This document shows positions 1 through 8,900 of a stretch of 28,246 nucleotides of DNA, piece by piece. Source of the stretch: Candidatus Cloacimonadota bacterium (GTDB lineage: Bacteria > Cloacimonadota > Cloacimonadia > Cloacimonadales > TCS61); NCBI GenBank assembly GCA_030638385.1, contig DAOWES010000152.1:1-28246 (forward strand), in the 5' to 3' direction. Numbering within the stretch: the first letter of the stretch is position 1; each line of letters starts with the position of its first letter. Under the pieces are notes generated by a model. That model did not search any database and was not told the DNA's origin. It was given only the letters and a program-made list of their open reading frames with translations. Position numbers and translations under genes: made by a program.

Positions 1-196
1 ATTGTTCAATAGCATGTTCACCGTACATTTTTTCAACTTTAGATACAGGTGCTTTACCTTTACGGAAGCCGGGGATTGCTACATATTTTTTAAATTCATT
101 AAGAACTGTTTTGTAATCTGCTAATGCACCATTGGCATCTATTGTAATTTTTAGTTCTCTGATTGTTTGGCTGATTTCTTTAAGTTCGTGTTTCAC
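1..196 (-). CDS. tig: trigger factor, N-terminal part (cut by window edge)
   Basis: This is the first 65 codons of trigger factor, the ribosome-bound chaperone and peptidyl-prolyl isomerase that meets nascent chains at the exit tunnel. The translated start reads MKHELKEISQTIRELKITID, and the ribosome-docking signature GFRKGKAP lies at residues 43-50, matching the family's conserved FRK loop. The start codon is GTG at 196. It is chosen because AAGGAG sits 6 bases upstream and because the protein begins at the usual family position. The isomerase and C-terminal chaperone domains lie outside the window. A bidirectional-looking terminator separates it from the upstream tRNA gene, so tig probably has its own promoter in the roughly 50 bp between. 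The identification is firm despite the truncation. Confidence 0.93.
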   Translation of the reverse strand, partial: MKHELKEISQTIRELKITIDANGALADYKTVLNEFKKYVAIPGFRKGKAPVSKVEKMYGEHAIEQ

Positions 197-246
197 GATA
201 ACTCCTTATCTATAATGTTTTTTTTATTTCTTAAACCTAAAAAAGT

Positions 247-275
247 GGAACGCATTACTGCGTTCCCTTTTTTTT
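247..275. terminator. hairpin terminator between tRNA-Leu and tig
   Basis: A perfect 8-bp inverted repeat, GGAACGCA/TGCGTTCC, with a 4-base loop (TTAC) lies at 247-266. A T-rich tract follows on the plus strand and a shorter T run follows on the minus strand. It sits directly behind the tRNA-Leu gene in the minus direction and would end that transcript before tig. The T tracts on both sides mean it could act in either direction. Confidence 0.75.
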
Positions 276-277
276 AA

Positions 278-364
278 TGGTACAAAAGGGGGGACTCGAA
301 CCCCCACAGGATTGCTCCCACCAGATCCTAAGTCTGGCGTGTCTACCAATTCCACCACTTTTGC
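278..364 (-). tRNA. tRNA-Leu(UAG)
   Basis: An 87-base class II tRNA with an encoded CCA end. The acceptor arms GCAAAAG and CTTTTGT pair over seven positions, including one G-U. The T stem is five perfect GGGGG/CCCCC pairs around TTCGAGT. The anticodon stem CCAGA/TCTGG holds the loop CTTAGGA, giving anticodon UAG, which reads CUN leucine codons. A long variable arm is present, as expected for tRNA-Leu. The 5' end is only 12 bases past the stop codon of the TPR protein gene on the same strand, so the tRNA may be processed from the 3' end of that mRNA. Confidence 0.95.
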
Positions 365-376
365 ATTTTTAATATA

Positions 377-1471
377 TTATTGTTTTAATTGTTGTTCAAC
401 AAATGAATTCAACTGTTTTGCTTCATCTGAATCCGGAACAAGTTCAAGCCATTTACTTGAATATTTAAGAAGTTCTTCATATTGCTTTTCCGCAACTAAT
501 TTATAGCAGAGAAATGAGATATAAGTTGCATTCTCAGCATCAATTTCAATAGCCATCTTAAGATATTTTATTTGTTCGGGACTATTTTCAATTGCAGCAG
601 CTTTGTTGCTTGCATTTATGATTGCATCAAGATTTGTAGGATCTACTTCAACTGTTTTTGCAAAAAGCTCGAAAGCTTTTTCGTCATTATCTAATTTTGA
701 ATAACAAATAGCAGTATTGAAATAGTTATCGGGACTATTTGGCTCAATTTCAGATGCTTTTTCGTACCAAGTAATTGAGTCCTCGAATTTTTCAGAATTA
801 AAATAAATGCTTGCAATTTGCTCTCTTGTTGAAATATCACTTTGATCCTTTTCAGCAATAAGAGAAAGATATTCAATTGCTTTTTCAGATTTTTCTTGTT
901 TCAGATATGTGTTTGCTATCATTTTTAAGGTTTTCAAGCTATCCGGTCCAATTTCTAAAAGGGCAGTGAATTTTTCGATAGTTTCATCATAAGCTTCTGC
1001 TTTGTATAAGCTTTGGCCTTTTTTGAAGATATTTATCCAACAACCTTTCAAATGAATTGCATTATCTTCGTAAGATTTATTAAATTTTGGACCTTTGATT
1101 TGTTTTTTATAGAATTTCTTTGCTTTTTTTGCGTCTATTTTATTTAACTCTTCATATTCATCTAAGATAGCTTGAATCTCTTCATTTGCTTTCTTGTAAT
1201 AATCATGAGCTACAAAATAATTTCTTTTTACATCATAATTAATTGCACCAATATATTGTAATGCTTCAATATTATGAGGATTTTCTTCTAATACTTCTTC
1301 AAAAAGAGGAAGAGCTTTTTCGTATCTTTGCCCTACAAGGTGCATATTTCCAGATCTTAAATTCTTTTTCCCTTCAGCAGAGAGAACTTGAGATTCTGCA
1401 AATAGTGATGAAATGCTAAGTGCCATGATTGCACTAAACACTAATAATGAGTGTGAACTAAATCTTTTCAT
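377..1471 (-). CDS. exported TPR-repeat protein
   Basis: A 364-residue protein made almost entirely of tetratricopeptide repeats behind a signal peptide. Residues 1-25 have a basic start (MKRF), a hydrophobic core and a plausible signal peptidase I site after SLFA, so it should be periplasmic or outer-membrane associated. About seven degenerate TPRs follow (for example around YEKALPLFEEVLEENP, YDETIEKFTALLEIGP and EKAIEYLSLIAEKD). TPRs bind partner proteins, and no enzymatic motif is visible. I place the start at 1471 rather than at the in-frame ATG nine codons upstream, because AAGGAG lies 6-7 bases before it and the signal peptide begins there. A TATAAT-like box lies 40-50 bases upstream. 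The specific role is unknown. It could belong to envelope assembly or secretion, but nothing here decides that. Confidence 0.85.
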   Translation of the reverse strand: MKRFSSHSLLVFSAIMALSISSLFAESQVLSAEGKKNLRSGNMHLVGQRYEKALPLFEEVLEENPHNIEALQYIGAINYDVKRNYFVAHDYYKKANEEIQAILDEYEELNKIDAKKAKKFYKKQIKGPKFNKSYEDNAIHLKGCWINIFKKGQSLYKAEAYDETIEKFTALLEIGPDSLKTLKMIANTYLKQEKSEKAIEYLSLIAEKDQSDISTREQIASIYFNSEKFEDSITWYEKASEIEPNSPDNYFNTAICYSKLDNDEKAFELFAKTVEVDPTNLDAIINASNKAAAIENSPEQIKYLKMAIEIDAENATYISFLCYKLVAEKQYEELLKYSSKWLELVPDSDEAKQLNSFVEQQLKQ

Positions 1472-1513
1472 GCTTTCTCCTTTGTTATTAACTTTCATTT
1501 TTATGCAAAAAAA

Positions 1514-1519
1514 ATTATA
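1514..1519 (-). promoter_or_regulatory. possible -10 box for the TPR protein gene
   Basis: A perfect TATAAT is read on the minus strand about 43 bases upstream of the chosen TPR start. The sequence 17 bases further upstream is a poor -35 (a TTGACT nearby is spaced only 9 bases away), so this is a weak promoter call. Confidence 0.25.
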
Positions 1520-1582
1520 ACGTTTTTAAGTCAAGTTGTTTTTGCTTATGAAATAGCCGCAAAATAGCTAACAGGCTAATGA

Positions 1583-3331
1583 TTAATTAGTTATACCCGT
1601 TATTGGAATAATCATTTGAACAGGATCATTCTTGATTAAATTGAATTTATGGACTGCTTTATCTAATTCGATACTTTCATAGAGCTGAGAAACAGCGTTT
1701 GCTTTGGCTGCCATTTGCAGTTTGTCCATTAGCATTTCTTCAAACATGCTTTTGGGCTCCGGATAATATGTCTCAATAAAATCTGATACATTTGCTAGTT
1801 CTGATGCTTTGCTTATTGCATTAGAAAGCATGCCTACTTCATCAATCAGAAGATTTTCTAAAGCTTTTTCGCTACTCCAAACTTGTCCTTTTGCAACTTT
1901 CTCTACATCATTTAAAGAGATATTTCTTCCATTTGCAACCCGGGTTTTGAATTCGATATAGGTTTTATCTATTCCTTTCTTAAATGAAGTAAGAGTTGCT
2001 TGATCCGGCTTTTCATACAGATTTAATATATTTGAGTATTTACCTTTTTCAATCTTATCTGTTGTTATTCCAATTTTTTTGTTTAGAGCAGAAATGTTTG
2101 GGAACATCGCTACTACTCCGATTGAACCTGTAATTGTAAATGGATCAGCAAAAACATAGTCAGATGGCGTAGAGATGTAATATCCTCCCGAAGCTGCTAC
2201 GTTTGCCATAGAGATAACCACAGGCATGCGAGCCTTAAGTTCTTTGAGTTTATTATGCATGATCTCAGATTCCAAAGCACTTCCGCCGGGACTATCTATT
2301 CTGATAACCGTACCTTTGATAGTATTGTCATTTAAAATCTTATCTATTGCATTACTAAGTTTTTTGGCAGATAAAATATTTTGCTGTAAACCTGACGTTT
2401 GAATTGCTATCTGACCTTGAGCGTAAATTACCGCAATTTTATCTTTATCTTTTGCCGACAGTTTTTTTACTTTATATTTATTTGCCGCTATAAGTTGGTT
2501 TTCATTCGATATTAATTGGCTGATTACTTCCTCTTTAAAAGCGAGCTCATCAACTAAATTATATTCAATTGCTTTATTTTGATTTATGAAAATATCATCT
2601 CTCTGTTCATAAATATATGTGATATCTTCAATGCTTATGCCTCTATTTTCGGCAAGTTCATGAGTTATGTTATCATAAATATCGGAAAAGAGGCTAGTGA
2701 GGTTCTTTTTAACCGGAGCGGATAAGCTTGTTCGATAGTAATTTTCACCGGCACCTTTATATTCGCCTGCATGCAATACAGTCATCTCAACTCCAACTTT
2801 TTCAAAGAGATCTTTATAGAAGAGCATATTGCTTCCAACTCCGGTAAGTAAAATACCCGCTGAAGCTGATGGATTGAGGTAAATTTTATCGGCACATGAG
2901 GCCAAAAAATAATCCTTATTCCCACACATTTCCAAATAAGCATAAACAGGTTTTCCACTTTTTTGGAATTCTTTCAATGCTTGAGAAATTTCGTGAAGAG
3001 TAGCATATCCGGCAGATATCCATTTTGGCTCTAAAATAATTGAATCTATACGCGGATCATTTGTTGCCATCTTGATTTTTTCGATAATATCGTGAGCTGT
3101 AAAAGTTTTGGGTGCAAAAGGACTCATGAAAAAATCATCCTTTAGCTCGTTATACTCACTAATGTTTCCTGATATTTTTAAATGTAATACTGAATTGTCT
3201 GCAACCTTTGTGGTTAATTTAGATTTATCAAAACTGCTGACATTATTTAATGATGCAAATAAAAAAACGATCATTAATATTACGATAACTACAGATGTTA
3301 AACATCCGAATGAGAACCATTTACCTTTCAT
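1583..3331 (-). CDS. sppA: signal peptide peptidase SppA, 67K type
   Basis: A 582-residue membrane-anchored serine protease that degrades signal peptides left after secretion. Residues 8-28 form a single N-terminal transmembrane anchor. The protein has the long two-repeat architecture of E. coli SppA. The general-base lysine is K192 in the N-terminal repeat (context GEYKGAGE). The nucleophile is S381 in the C-terminal repeat (context ANVAASGGYYIS), preceded by the conserved IDSPGGS at 345-351 and followed by TGSIGVV. The Ser-Lys dyad is therefore complete. GGGGAG precedes the ATG by about 6 bases. It lies 50 bp behind a small helix-turn-helix ORF, in the same direction as thiF and thiS, so co-transcription is possible but not shown. 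Confidence 0.95.
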   Translation of the reverse strand: MKGKWFSFGCLTSVVIVILMIVFLFASLNNVSSFDKSKLTTKVADNSVLHLKISGNISEYNELKDDFFMSPFAPKTFTAHDIIEKIKMATNDPRIDSIILEPKWISAGYATLHEISQALKEFQKSGKPVYAYLEMCGNKDYFLASCADKIYLNPSASAGILLTGVGSNMLFYKDLFEKVGVEMTVLHAGEYKGAGENYYRTSLSAPVKKNLTSLFSDIYDNITHELAENRGISIEDITYIYEQRDDIFINQNKAIEYNLVDELAFKEEVISQLISNENQLIAANKYKVKKLSAKDKDKIAVIYAQGQIAIQTSGLQQNILSAKKLSNAIDKILNDNTIKGTVIRIDSPGGSALESEIMHNKLKELKARMPVVISMANVAASGGYYISTPSDYVFADPFTITGSIGVVAMFPNISALNKKIGITTDKIEKGKYSNILNLYEKPDQATLTSFKKGIDKTYIEFKTRVANGRNISLNDVEKVAKGQVWSSEKALENLLIDEVGMLSNAISKASELANVSDFIETYYPEPKSMFEEMLMDKLQMAAKANAVSQLYESIELDKAVHKFNLIKNDPVQMIIPITGITN

Positions 3332-3381
3332 AATACACTCCCCTACTTTGTCTTTTTTTTTATTTTAGTTACAAATTTGAA

Positions 3382-3525
3382 TTAATGATTCAGGTCAAGC
3401 TCTTTTAGTTTGCGAGAAAGGTTGCTAACCTGCAATCCAAGTGCTTTGGCTGTATTTGATATGCTAGCATTATGAAGCTTTAGCTGAGCTGAAAGATACT
3501 TACGCTCAAATTCTGCTTTCTTCAT
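3382..3525 (-). CDS. 47-residue Fis-type helix-turn-helix ORF, or remnant of an NtrC-family regulator
   Basis: A short ORF whose whole length matches the C-terminal DNA-binding domain of NtrC-family sigma-54 activators, with features such as AEFERKYLSAQL, SISNTAKALGL and VSNLSRKLKEL. The last two are the two helices of the Fis-type HTH. It has no AAA+ or receiver domain. The reading frame stays open for about 30 codons upstream of the ATG (through the thiS stop region) before a TAA. The family-like sequence seems to begin just before the ATG (DFKMKKAEFER). No convincing ribosome binding site precedes the ATG. It may be a real stand-alone Fis-like DNA-binding protein, or the tail of a regulator whose front was lost. 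It lies 47 bp behind thiS and 50 bp ahead of sppA. I favour a functional mini-HTH only slightly over a remnant. Confidence 0.55.
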   Translation of the reverse strand: MKKAEFERKYLSAQLKLHNASISNTAKALGLQVSNLSRKLKELDLNH

Positions 3526-3572
3526 TTTAAAATCAATTGTTTCATTCCAAAAATATGATCGGGAAAATTTGC

Positions 3573-3773
3573 TTAACCACCGTGCGCTAAATGATATGCT
3601 CTCACGTCGGCATTATCCGGAATAATAGTAGAACTGTAATCTTCCTCCGGGATATATTTATCATTAATCGTAACAGTTATAAGCGAATAATCATACCCCA
3701 TTTCCATAAAGAGGTCACTAACACTAAAATTCTCTTTCCATTCTATTTTATCGCGTTGATTTACTGTTATCAT
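3573..3773 (-). CDS. thiS: ThiS-family sulfur carrier protein
   Basis: A 66-residue beta-grasp sulfur carrier ending in the obligatory di-glycine (AHGG), the C-terminus that is adenylated and thiocarboxylated. The middle (VTINDKYIPEEDY) and end (DNADVRAYHLAHGG) resemble ThiS more than MoaD. The start is placed at 3773, internal to a slightly longer frame, because family members begin at MITVN and CAGGAAA lies about 5 bases upstream. It begins 13 bases after the thiF stop, so the pair is surely co-expressed. The known role is donating sulfur to thiamine thiazole synthesis with ThiG. No thiG, thiH or thiC is in the window, so another sulfur-transfer job, including pterin-dithiolene synthesis for the nearby tungsten enzyme, cannot be excluded. 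Confidence 0.85.
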   Translation of the reverse strand: MITVNQRDKIEWKENFSVSDLFMEMGYDYSLITVTINDKYIPEEDYSSTIIPDNADVRAYHLAHGG

Positions 3774-3786
3774 AAAATTTCCTGAA

Positions 3787-4395
3787 TCATTGTTTTTTAG
3801 CTTTATCAATTAATATTTCAACCGCTGCATTTGCCTGCATATTTGCCACGATTGCTACTCTGGGAGCACATAACCCCTCTTTCATATCAGAAACTTGATC
3901 ACCACAAATAACAATGTTGCCGGCTCTAACAACCTTCAATTTTTCAGTTTTACCATAGCCGCTCATGCCGCTTCCGCAAATTATCGGTTTTTCCGGATAT
4001 TTCTTACTCCAGCTATCAATTAGCCATTTTTTACTTTCAGCTTTATCAAAAGCTTCCATCAGAATATCAACATCACCGAATAATTTTGAGATAGCATTTG
4101 GCTGTATTTTCTGTATATACACTGTTAGATTTATTTCGGGATTTATCGCCTTAATGTGATTGGCTAAAGCAATTGCTTTTAATTCACCAACATCTTTGGT
4201 GAAATAGCACTGACGATTTAAATTTGATAATTCCACTTGATCAAAATCGACTAAAACAAGATTTCCTATCCCGGCTCGCGCTAAGGAAATTGCAATATTT
4301 GAGCCTAATCCACCACATCCGGCAATGCCAATTGTTGCCTTTTTTAGAATCTCGCTACTTCCGGGGACATTTCGTTTATATATTTCATTTTTCAT
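3787..4395 (-). CDS. thiF: ThiF-family sulfur carrier adenylyltransferase
   Basis: A 202-residue E1-like enzyme that would use ATP to adenylate the ThiS C-terminus. It shows the nucleotide-binding glycine loop GCGGLGS at residues 26-32, the acidic strand end VLVDFDQVE, and the LNRQ motif at 59-62. It lacks the two CxxC zinc pairs of E. coli ThiF and is of the short ThiF family 2 size. C176 (EGLCAPRVAIVANMQA) is the only cysteine in the region after the activation domain and might carry a thioester, but this is inference. The ATG at 4395 is chosen over an upstream in-frame TTG because the extra residues are low-complexity, encoded by a 13-base homopolymer. No clear Shine-Dalgarno is visible. 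A TTGACA lies about 30 bases upstream. Confidence 0.88.
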   Translation of the reverse strand: MKNEIYKRNVPGSSEILKKATIGIAGCGGLGSNIAISLARAGIGNLVLVDFDQVELSNLNRQCYFTKDVGELKAIALANHIKAINPEINLTVYIQKIQPNAISKLFGDVDILMEAFDKAESKKWLIDSWSKKYPEKPIICGSGMSGYGKTEKLKVVRAGNIVICGDQVSDMKEGLCAPRVAIVANMQANAAVEILIDKAKKQ

Positions 4396-4798
4396 AAGCT
4401 TTAAAAAAAAAAAAATCTCAAAGTTGTCAAGCAGTGGCAAAAATCTTTTTAATCCGATAAAAAATTTTCCAAAAGAATGGATTTTTTTTTATTGAGAAGT
4501 GTGTAAGCAATGAAATATAATTGAGCCCATTTTAAAAAGTCTTTATCCACGAATTACCACGGAAAATAAAGCTCAAATATTAATTCTAAGGCATTATCTC
4601 AAGCTAGAAGTGTGAAATTATATTTGATTAGGCTTTTATAGTGAACTCAATATATAACTTGCATATAATTTCAATTTTTCATTTATTTGACTGCGCATGA
4701 AGAGGGCATGGCAAAATATTTTTTATAATTTCAAAGAGAAGTGATGATTTTAAATAGTATGTTAAATTTTAAACAAAGGAATTACTTAGGTATATGTT
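4396..4798. other. AT-rich divergent intergenic region
   Basis: 403 bp between the divergent thiF and cheR. I find no convincing ORF or RNA gene. It holds a 13-base A tract (4403-4415) just before thiF, a TTGACA read on the minus strand near 4420-4430 that could be a -35 for thiF, and near 4547-4565 a degenerate CACGAATTACCACGG-like tandem of the sort seen in intergenic repeats. Both promoters presumably lie here, but I cannot place the cheR promoter with confidence. Confidence 0.5.
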
Positions 4799-5617
4799 AT
4801 GAATAATATTGAAAAAATTGAGATTGAACTATTACTAAGAGCAATTCATGAGAAATATGGTTATGATTTTACAAATTATGCCCGAGCATCATTGAATAGA
4901 AGAATTCGGCAAGTGAGAAAAGAAATTAATGTCGAGAGCATTAGTGATCTGATTCCACTGGTTTTGCATGATGAGCAAATTATCGATAAAATTTTAAAAC
5001 TTTTTTCTATTACTGTTACAGAAATGTTTCGAGATTCGGAAGTTTTTTTATCAATTCGAAAAAATGTAATTCCATATATGAAAACATTTCCCTTCATCAA
5101 GATTTGGCACGCCGGTTGCGCAACCGGGGAAGAGGTATATTCTTCAGCAATAATCTTAAATGAGGAAAATATTTATGATCGATGTACAATTTATGCCACC
5201 GATTTCAATAAAGTAGCCCTTGATGTAGCAAAAAATGGTATATATGAATTAAATGATTTTAGAGAATATACAAATAATTATCAAAAAGCAGGTGGTTTAA
5301 ATTCGTTTTCAGACTATTATCATGCCAAATATAATTCTGCGATTATGGATAATGGACTTAAAGAAAATATTGTTTTTGCTCATCACAATCTTACTTCGGA
5401 TAGTGTTTTTTCTGAGACGCATTTAGTTATTTGTAGAAATGTGATGATCTACTTTAATCAGGAATTACAAAATAGAGTTTTGGAACTTTTTACAGAGAGT
5501 CTTCTTATAAATGGTTTTTTAATTATTGGAAATAAAGAAAGTCTCGATTTTTCCAGCGTCAAAAATAATTATAAGGTTATTGATAAAAAAAACAGGATAT
5601 ATCAAAAAATTAGGTAA
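4799..5617 (+). CDS. cheR: CheR-type protein-glutamate methyltransferase
   Basis: A 272-residue CheR-family enzyme that transfers methyl groups from S-adenosylmethionine to glutamates of chemoreceptors. The N-terminal helical domain (about 1-85) contains the conserved arginine-rich helix (SLNRRIRQVR). The Rossmann domain carries the SAM-binding motif GCATGEE at 106-112, the acidic ATDF at 133-136, and the family signature CRNVMIYF at 212-219. It has no C-terminal TPR or CheB fusion. The ATG at 4799 follows TTAGG by 8 bases. No receptor, CheB, CheA or CheW is in the window. The next plus-strand genes are a hybrid kinase and a response regulator, an arrangement common for CheR homologues in non-chemotaxis signalling clusters. 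The substrate is therefore unknown. Confidence 0.92.
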   Translation: MNNIEKIEIELLLRAIHEKYGYDFTNYARASLNRRIRQVRKEINVESISDLIPLVLHDEQIIDKILKLFSITVTEMFRDSEVFLSIRKNVIPYMKTFPFIKIWHAGCATGEEVYSSAIILNEENIYDRCTIYATDFNKVALDVAKNGIYELNDFREYTNNYQKAGGLNSFSDYYHAKYNSAIMDNGLKENIVFAHHNLTSDSVFSETHLVICRNVMIYFNQELQNRVLELFTESLLINGFLIIGNKESLDFSSVKNNYKVIDKKNRIYQKIR

Positions 5618-5923
5618 TCGTAAGAATGAGCAAAGCTAATATTTTATGATGAAAATTAAGATTCTTTTTTCCAAATATAAATTAGCTAAAATTGGAAAGT
5701 AAATAAAGCGTGATGTGCTTGTAAAAAAACTGAAATCCTCAAATGCTGTCACATTGCTCCGTTGAATGCGAAGTTTTTTTTTACGAAAAGCAACATTGGG
5801 ATCGAAAGGTCTTGAAATATAACAGGTTAGGGAATCCTTCGTCTCCGCTCAGGATGACAAATTTTTTAGTTTTTTTTATGAGTTCGTTAAATGTGAGTAT
5901 TAAAGATAAACCTAGAGGTAATA
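5618..5923. other. intergenic region holding an inverted-repeat element
   Basis: 306 bp between cheR and the hybrid kinase. The first half has a weak hairpin (TTTCCAA at 5668-5674 pairing with TTGGAAA at 5692-5698). The second half is repeat copy 1, listed separately. An ORF that can be drawn at 5743-5946 is built from the repeat and has no protein-like features. The kinase's ribosome binding site AGAGG lies at its end. Confidence 0.6.
5747..5892. repeat. intergenic inverted-repeat element, copy 1
   Basis: The 113-bp core 5747-5859 is bounded by TGTCA and TGACA. Its two ends are imperfect inverted copies of a TGTCATCCTGAGCGGAGACG-like sequence (left CCGTTGAATGCGAAG, right read in reverse as GGAGACGAAGGATTCC). 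A second copy lies at 22759-22899, sharing CCGTTGAATGCGAAG, a T run, TCGAAAG and the trailing GAGTTC-TAAAT segment. It is non-coding and looks like a MITE- or REP-type element. Confidence 0.7.
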
Positions 5924-8900
5924 ATGAGATTTTTCAAAAAAATTAAATCCAGTATTAGATTAAAATTATTAACTATTTTTATCATAATTTCATTTATTCC
6001 AATATTAATGTTTAGTAGCTTAATTATCAGATTTTTACAAAAAGAGTGTATAGGCGAAGTTTGTAGTAAGGTGGAGGCAATCGGGACATTAAAATTTGAT
6101 AATATACTGTATTATATTAATAATATTTCACACGTTACTCAATTGTTGTCAGATAAGGCTATTGTGTATAGACAGATAGGACAAATAAACAAATTACGCT
6201 CGAAATATCAAGATCTTCCGGAGATGATGAAATCTGAAGAATACGCCAAATTGGCTGAAGATTTTGATGAGTTTATAAACCACTTTTCTATTCATTTCTC
6301 TTTTTATGATATCATCTTAATTAATAAAGAAGGAGATATTGTTTTCACCAAACAAAAAGAGAGTGATTTAGCTACTAATATTTTCTCCGGATCCTATAAA
6401 AATACAGCTCTTGCCAAAGCAATTAGAAATTCTAAAGAAACAAAAAAGCAAACAATTACAGATTTTACATTTCATGAACCTTCCGGGAATAGAGCATATG
6501 CCTTTATCTCAAACGTGGTTAAGGATAATAGTGGAAGAATTAAAGGTTACTTGGCATTTCAGATTTCCACTTCAGATTTTTTTGAGATAATTAATGATAA
6601 GATCGGTTTATTTGATACAGGAGAGTCTTATCTGGTTGGTGAAGATTTTTTGCTTCGTAGTAGTATCCGAAATGATGAAAATGAAATTTTACAAAAAAGA
6701 ATTCAAACCGATGCTGTAGAATATTTTTTTAAATATTATCGTCATCTAAATTCAAAAGTAGAAAATGCAGACCAATTTCCTATGCAAGTTACAGAAAATT
6801 ACCGCGGAGAAAAAGTTGTATCGTATGCTCGCATTTTACGATTAAAAGAGATGTTTAATACAGATTTTAATTGGGTGTTGGTTACTGAAATGGGAGTGAA
6901 AGAAAAATTTGCCTCTTCAAGATCATTATTATTCAGATTATTATATCATGGTATCGGATTTATGATTGTCTTAATAATTTTCTCAATTATACTCGCAATG
7001 AAGTTTGCACGCCCGATAAAAAAACTTACATTGATAGCTTCCGAGATTTCAAAAGGGAGATTTGATAAAGAGATTGATATTTCTTTGAATGATGAAATTG
7101 GGGAATTGGCAACTAGTATTATGGAAATGAAAAATAATTTAGCAGAAGCAATTGAACAAGCCGAATCGATAGCTATGGGAGATTTTGAACGAGAGATTAT
7201 TCCACAATCGGAGAATGATGTTTTGCGCTTATCATTGAAGAAAATGACTAATATTTTGAAAGAGAAAGATAAATTCAATTCCACAATTATGGATTCAACT
7301 CAGGCGGGAGTGTTATTGATAGATGCTGAAACACATATTGTTGAATATGCAAATCCCATGGCTACAGAAATGATTGGAACCTATAAAGGTAATATTATTG
7401 GGCAAGTTTGTAATAAGTTTTTTCATCCATATATGGAAAAGGAATGTCAAATATTAGATAAAGGATTTTCAATTGAAAAATCGGAAAAGACATTATTAAC
7501 TGCTAATGGTGATGAATATTCTATTTTAATAACCGTGAAGCCGATAAAAATTGGTGATAAGAAACAGTTAATTATGACCTTTATTGATATTACTGAGATA
7601 AAGCAACTTCAAAAGCAGATAGCCATAAGTGAAAAAAAATATCGCACAATGTTCAAGGCTTCTCCGGCATGCCTATTAGTTACCAACGAAAAAGGTGTGA
7701 TTGTTGAGATTAATAATAAAGTAAAAAAATGGCTTGGTTATGATAGTGAAGAAATTATTGGGAAAAAAGTTCTTAATTTACCATTTCTCGATAAAAATGC
7801 CAAAAGAAGAATTATTGAAGAGCTTAGACTAAGCCCTAATAGTGAAACGAGTTCCGATTATGAGATTGAATTTATTGCCAAAGACGGATCAATTCAGATA
7901 GGTCTTGTCTTTATTGATCAACTGAAAATAGATGAAAAAGTTTTTGGAGAAATAATCACAATTTTAAATGTTACAAAACAGCATAAAATAGAAGATGAGA
8001 TCAAAGCCTCAAATGAAGAATTGGAAAGGAAAACAGAGTTTCTAGAAAAAAATAGAATTGAGCTTAATAAAAAGAATGCAACACTTACAGAAGCTCGAGA
8101 AGAATTGATTAAGAGAGCGGAAATGTTAAAAAACTCGAGTAAATATAAAAGTGAATTTTTAGCGAATATGAGCCACGAACTTAAATCTCCCTTAAATAGT
8201 TTGCTTATTCTTTCCAATAATCTTGCTAAAAACAAAAAGGCAAACCTTACAGAAAAAGAAGTTGAATCGGCAAAAATCATTAATCGTAGCGGCAGACACT
8301 TGCTTCACTTAATTAATGAAATTTTAGATTTATCTAAAATAGAAGCGGGAAAGATGGAGATACATCCTGCGCAGCTTTATATAGAAGATTTCAAAAGCAA
8401 TATCACTAGAAATTACTCACAGCTTTGTGAAGAGCGTAATCTTGAGCTAAGATTTTCTCAATCAGATGATTTTCCCGAATTATTCATCTCTGATTGTCAG
8501 CACTTAGACCAAATCATTAAGAATCTTTTTTTGAATTCACTCAAGTTCACCAGCTCCGGATATATTGCCATTAATTTTTTCAAACCAACAGAGCAAATTG
8601 ATCTAAGTAGAAGTATGCTTGATTATCGAAAAGCAATTGCGATTTCAGTAGTAGATACCGGAATTGGAATAGAAAAACTCGGGGCAATATTCGAATCATT
8701 TCAACAAGAAGATGGAAGTACTTCCCGCAAGTACGGTGGTATTGGCTTAGGATTGTCAATTGCTCGGGCATTGACCAAGTTATTGGGCGGGGAAATTCAA
8801 CTTGAAAGTAAAGTTGGTGTAGGTTCAACCTTTACGGTTTATCTTCCGGAGGTAATTACTTTAGATAAAGATTTGAAAATTTCAAATCCTTCTCAGAAAA

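Noticed and set aside
5743..5946. 67-residue ORF before the hybrid kinase
   Set aside because: It is built from the repeat element and overlaps the kinase start. There is no ribosome binding site and no protein-like composition.
7918..8280. 120-residue antisense ORF inside the hybrid kinase
   Set aside because: It is the complement of the coiled-coil and HisKA coding region. Its hydrophobic, serine-rich translation is typical of antisense to Lys/Glu-rich coding DNA.
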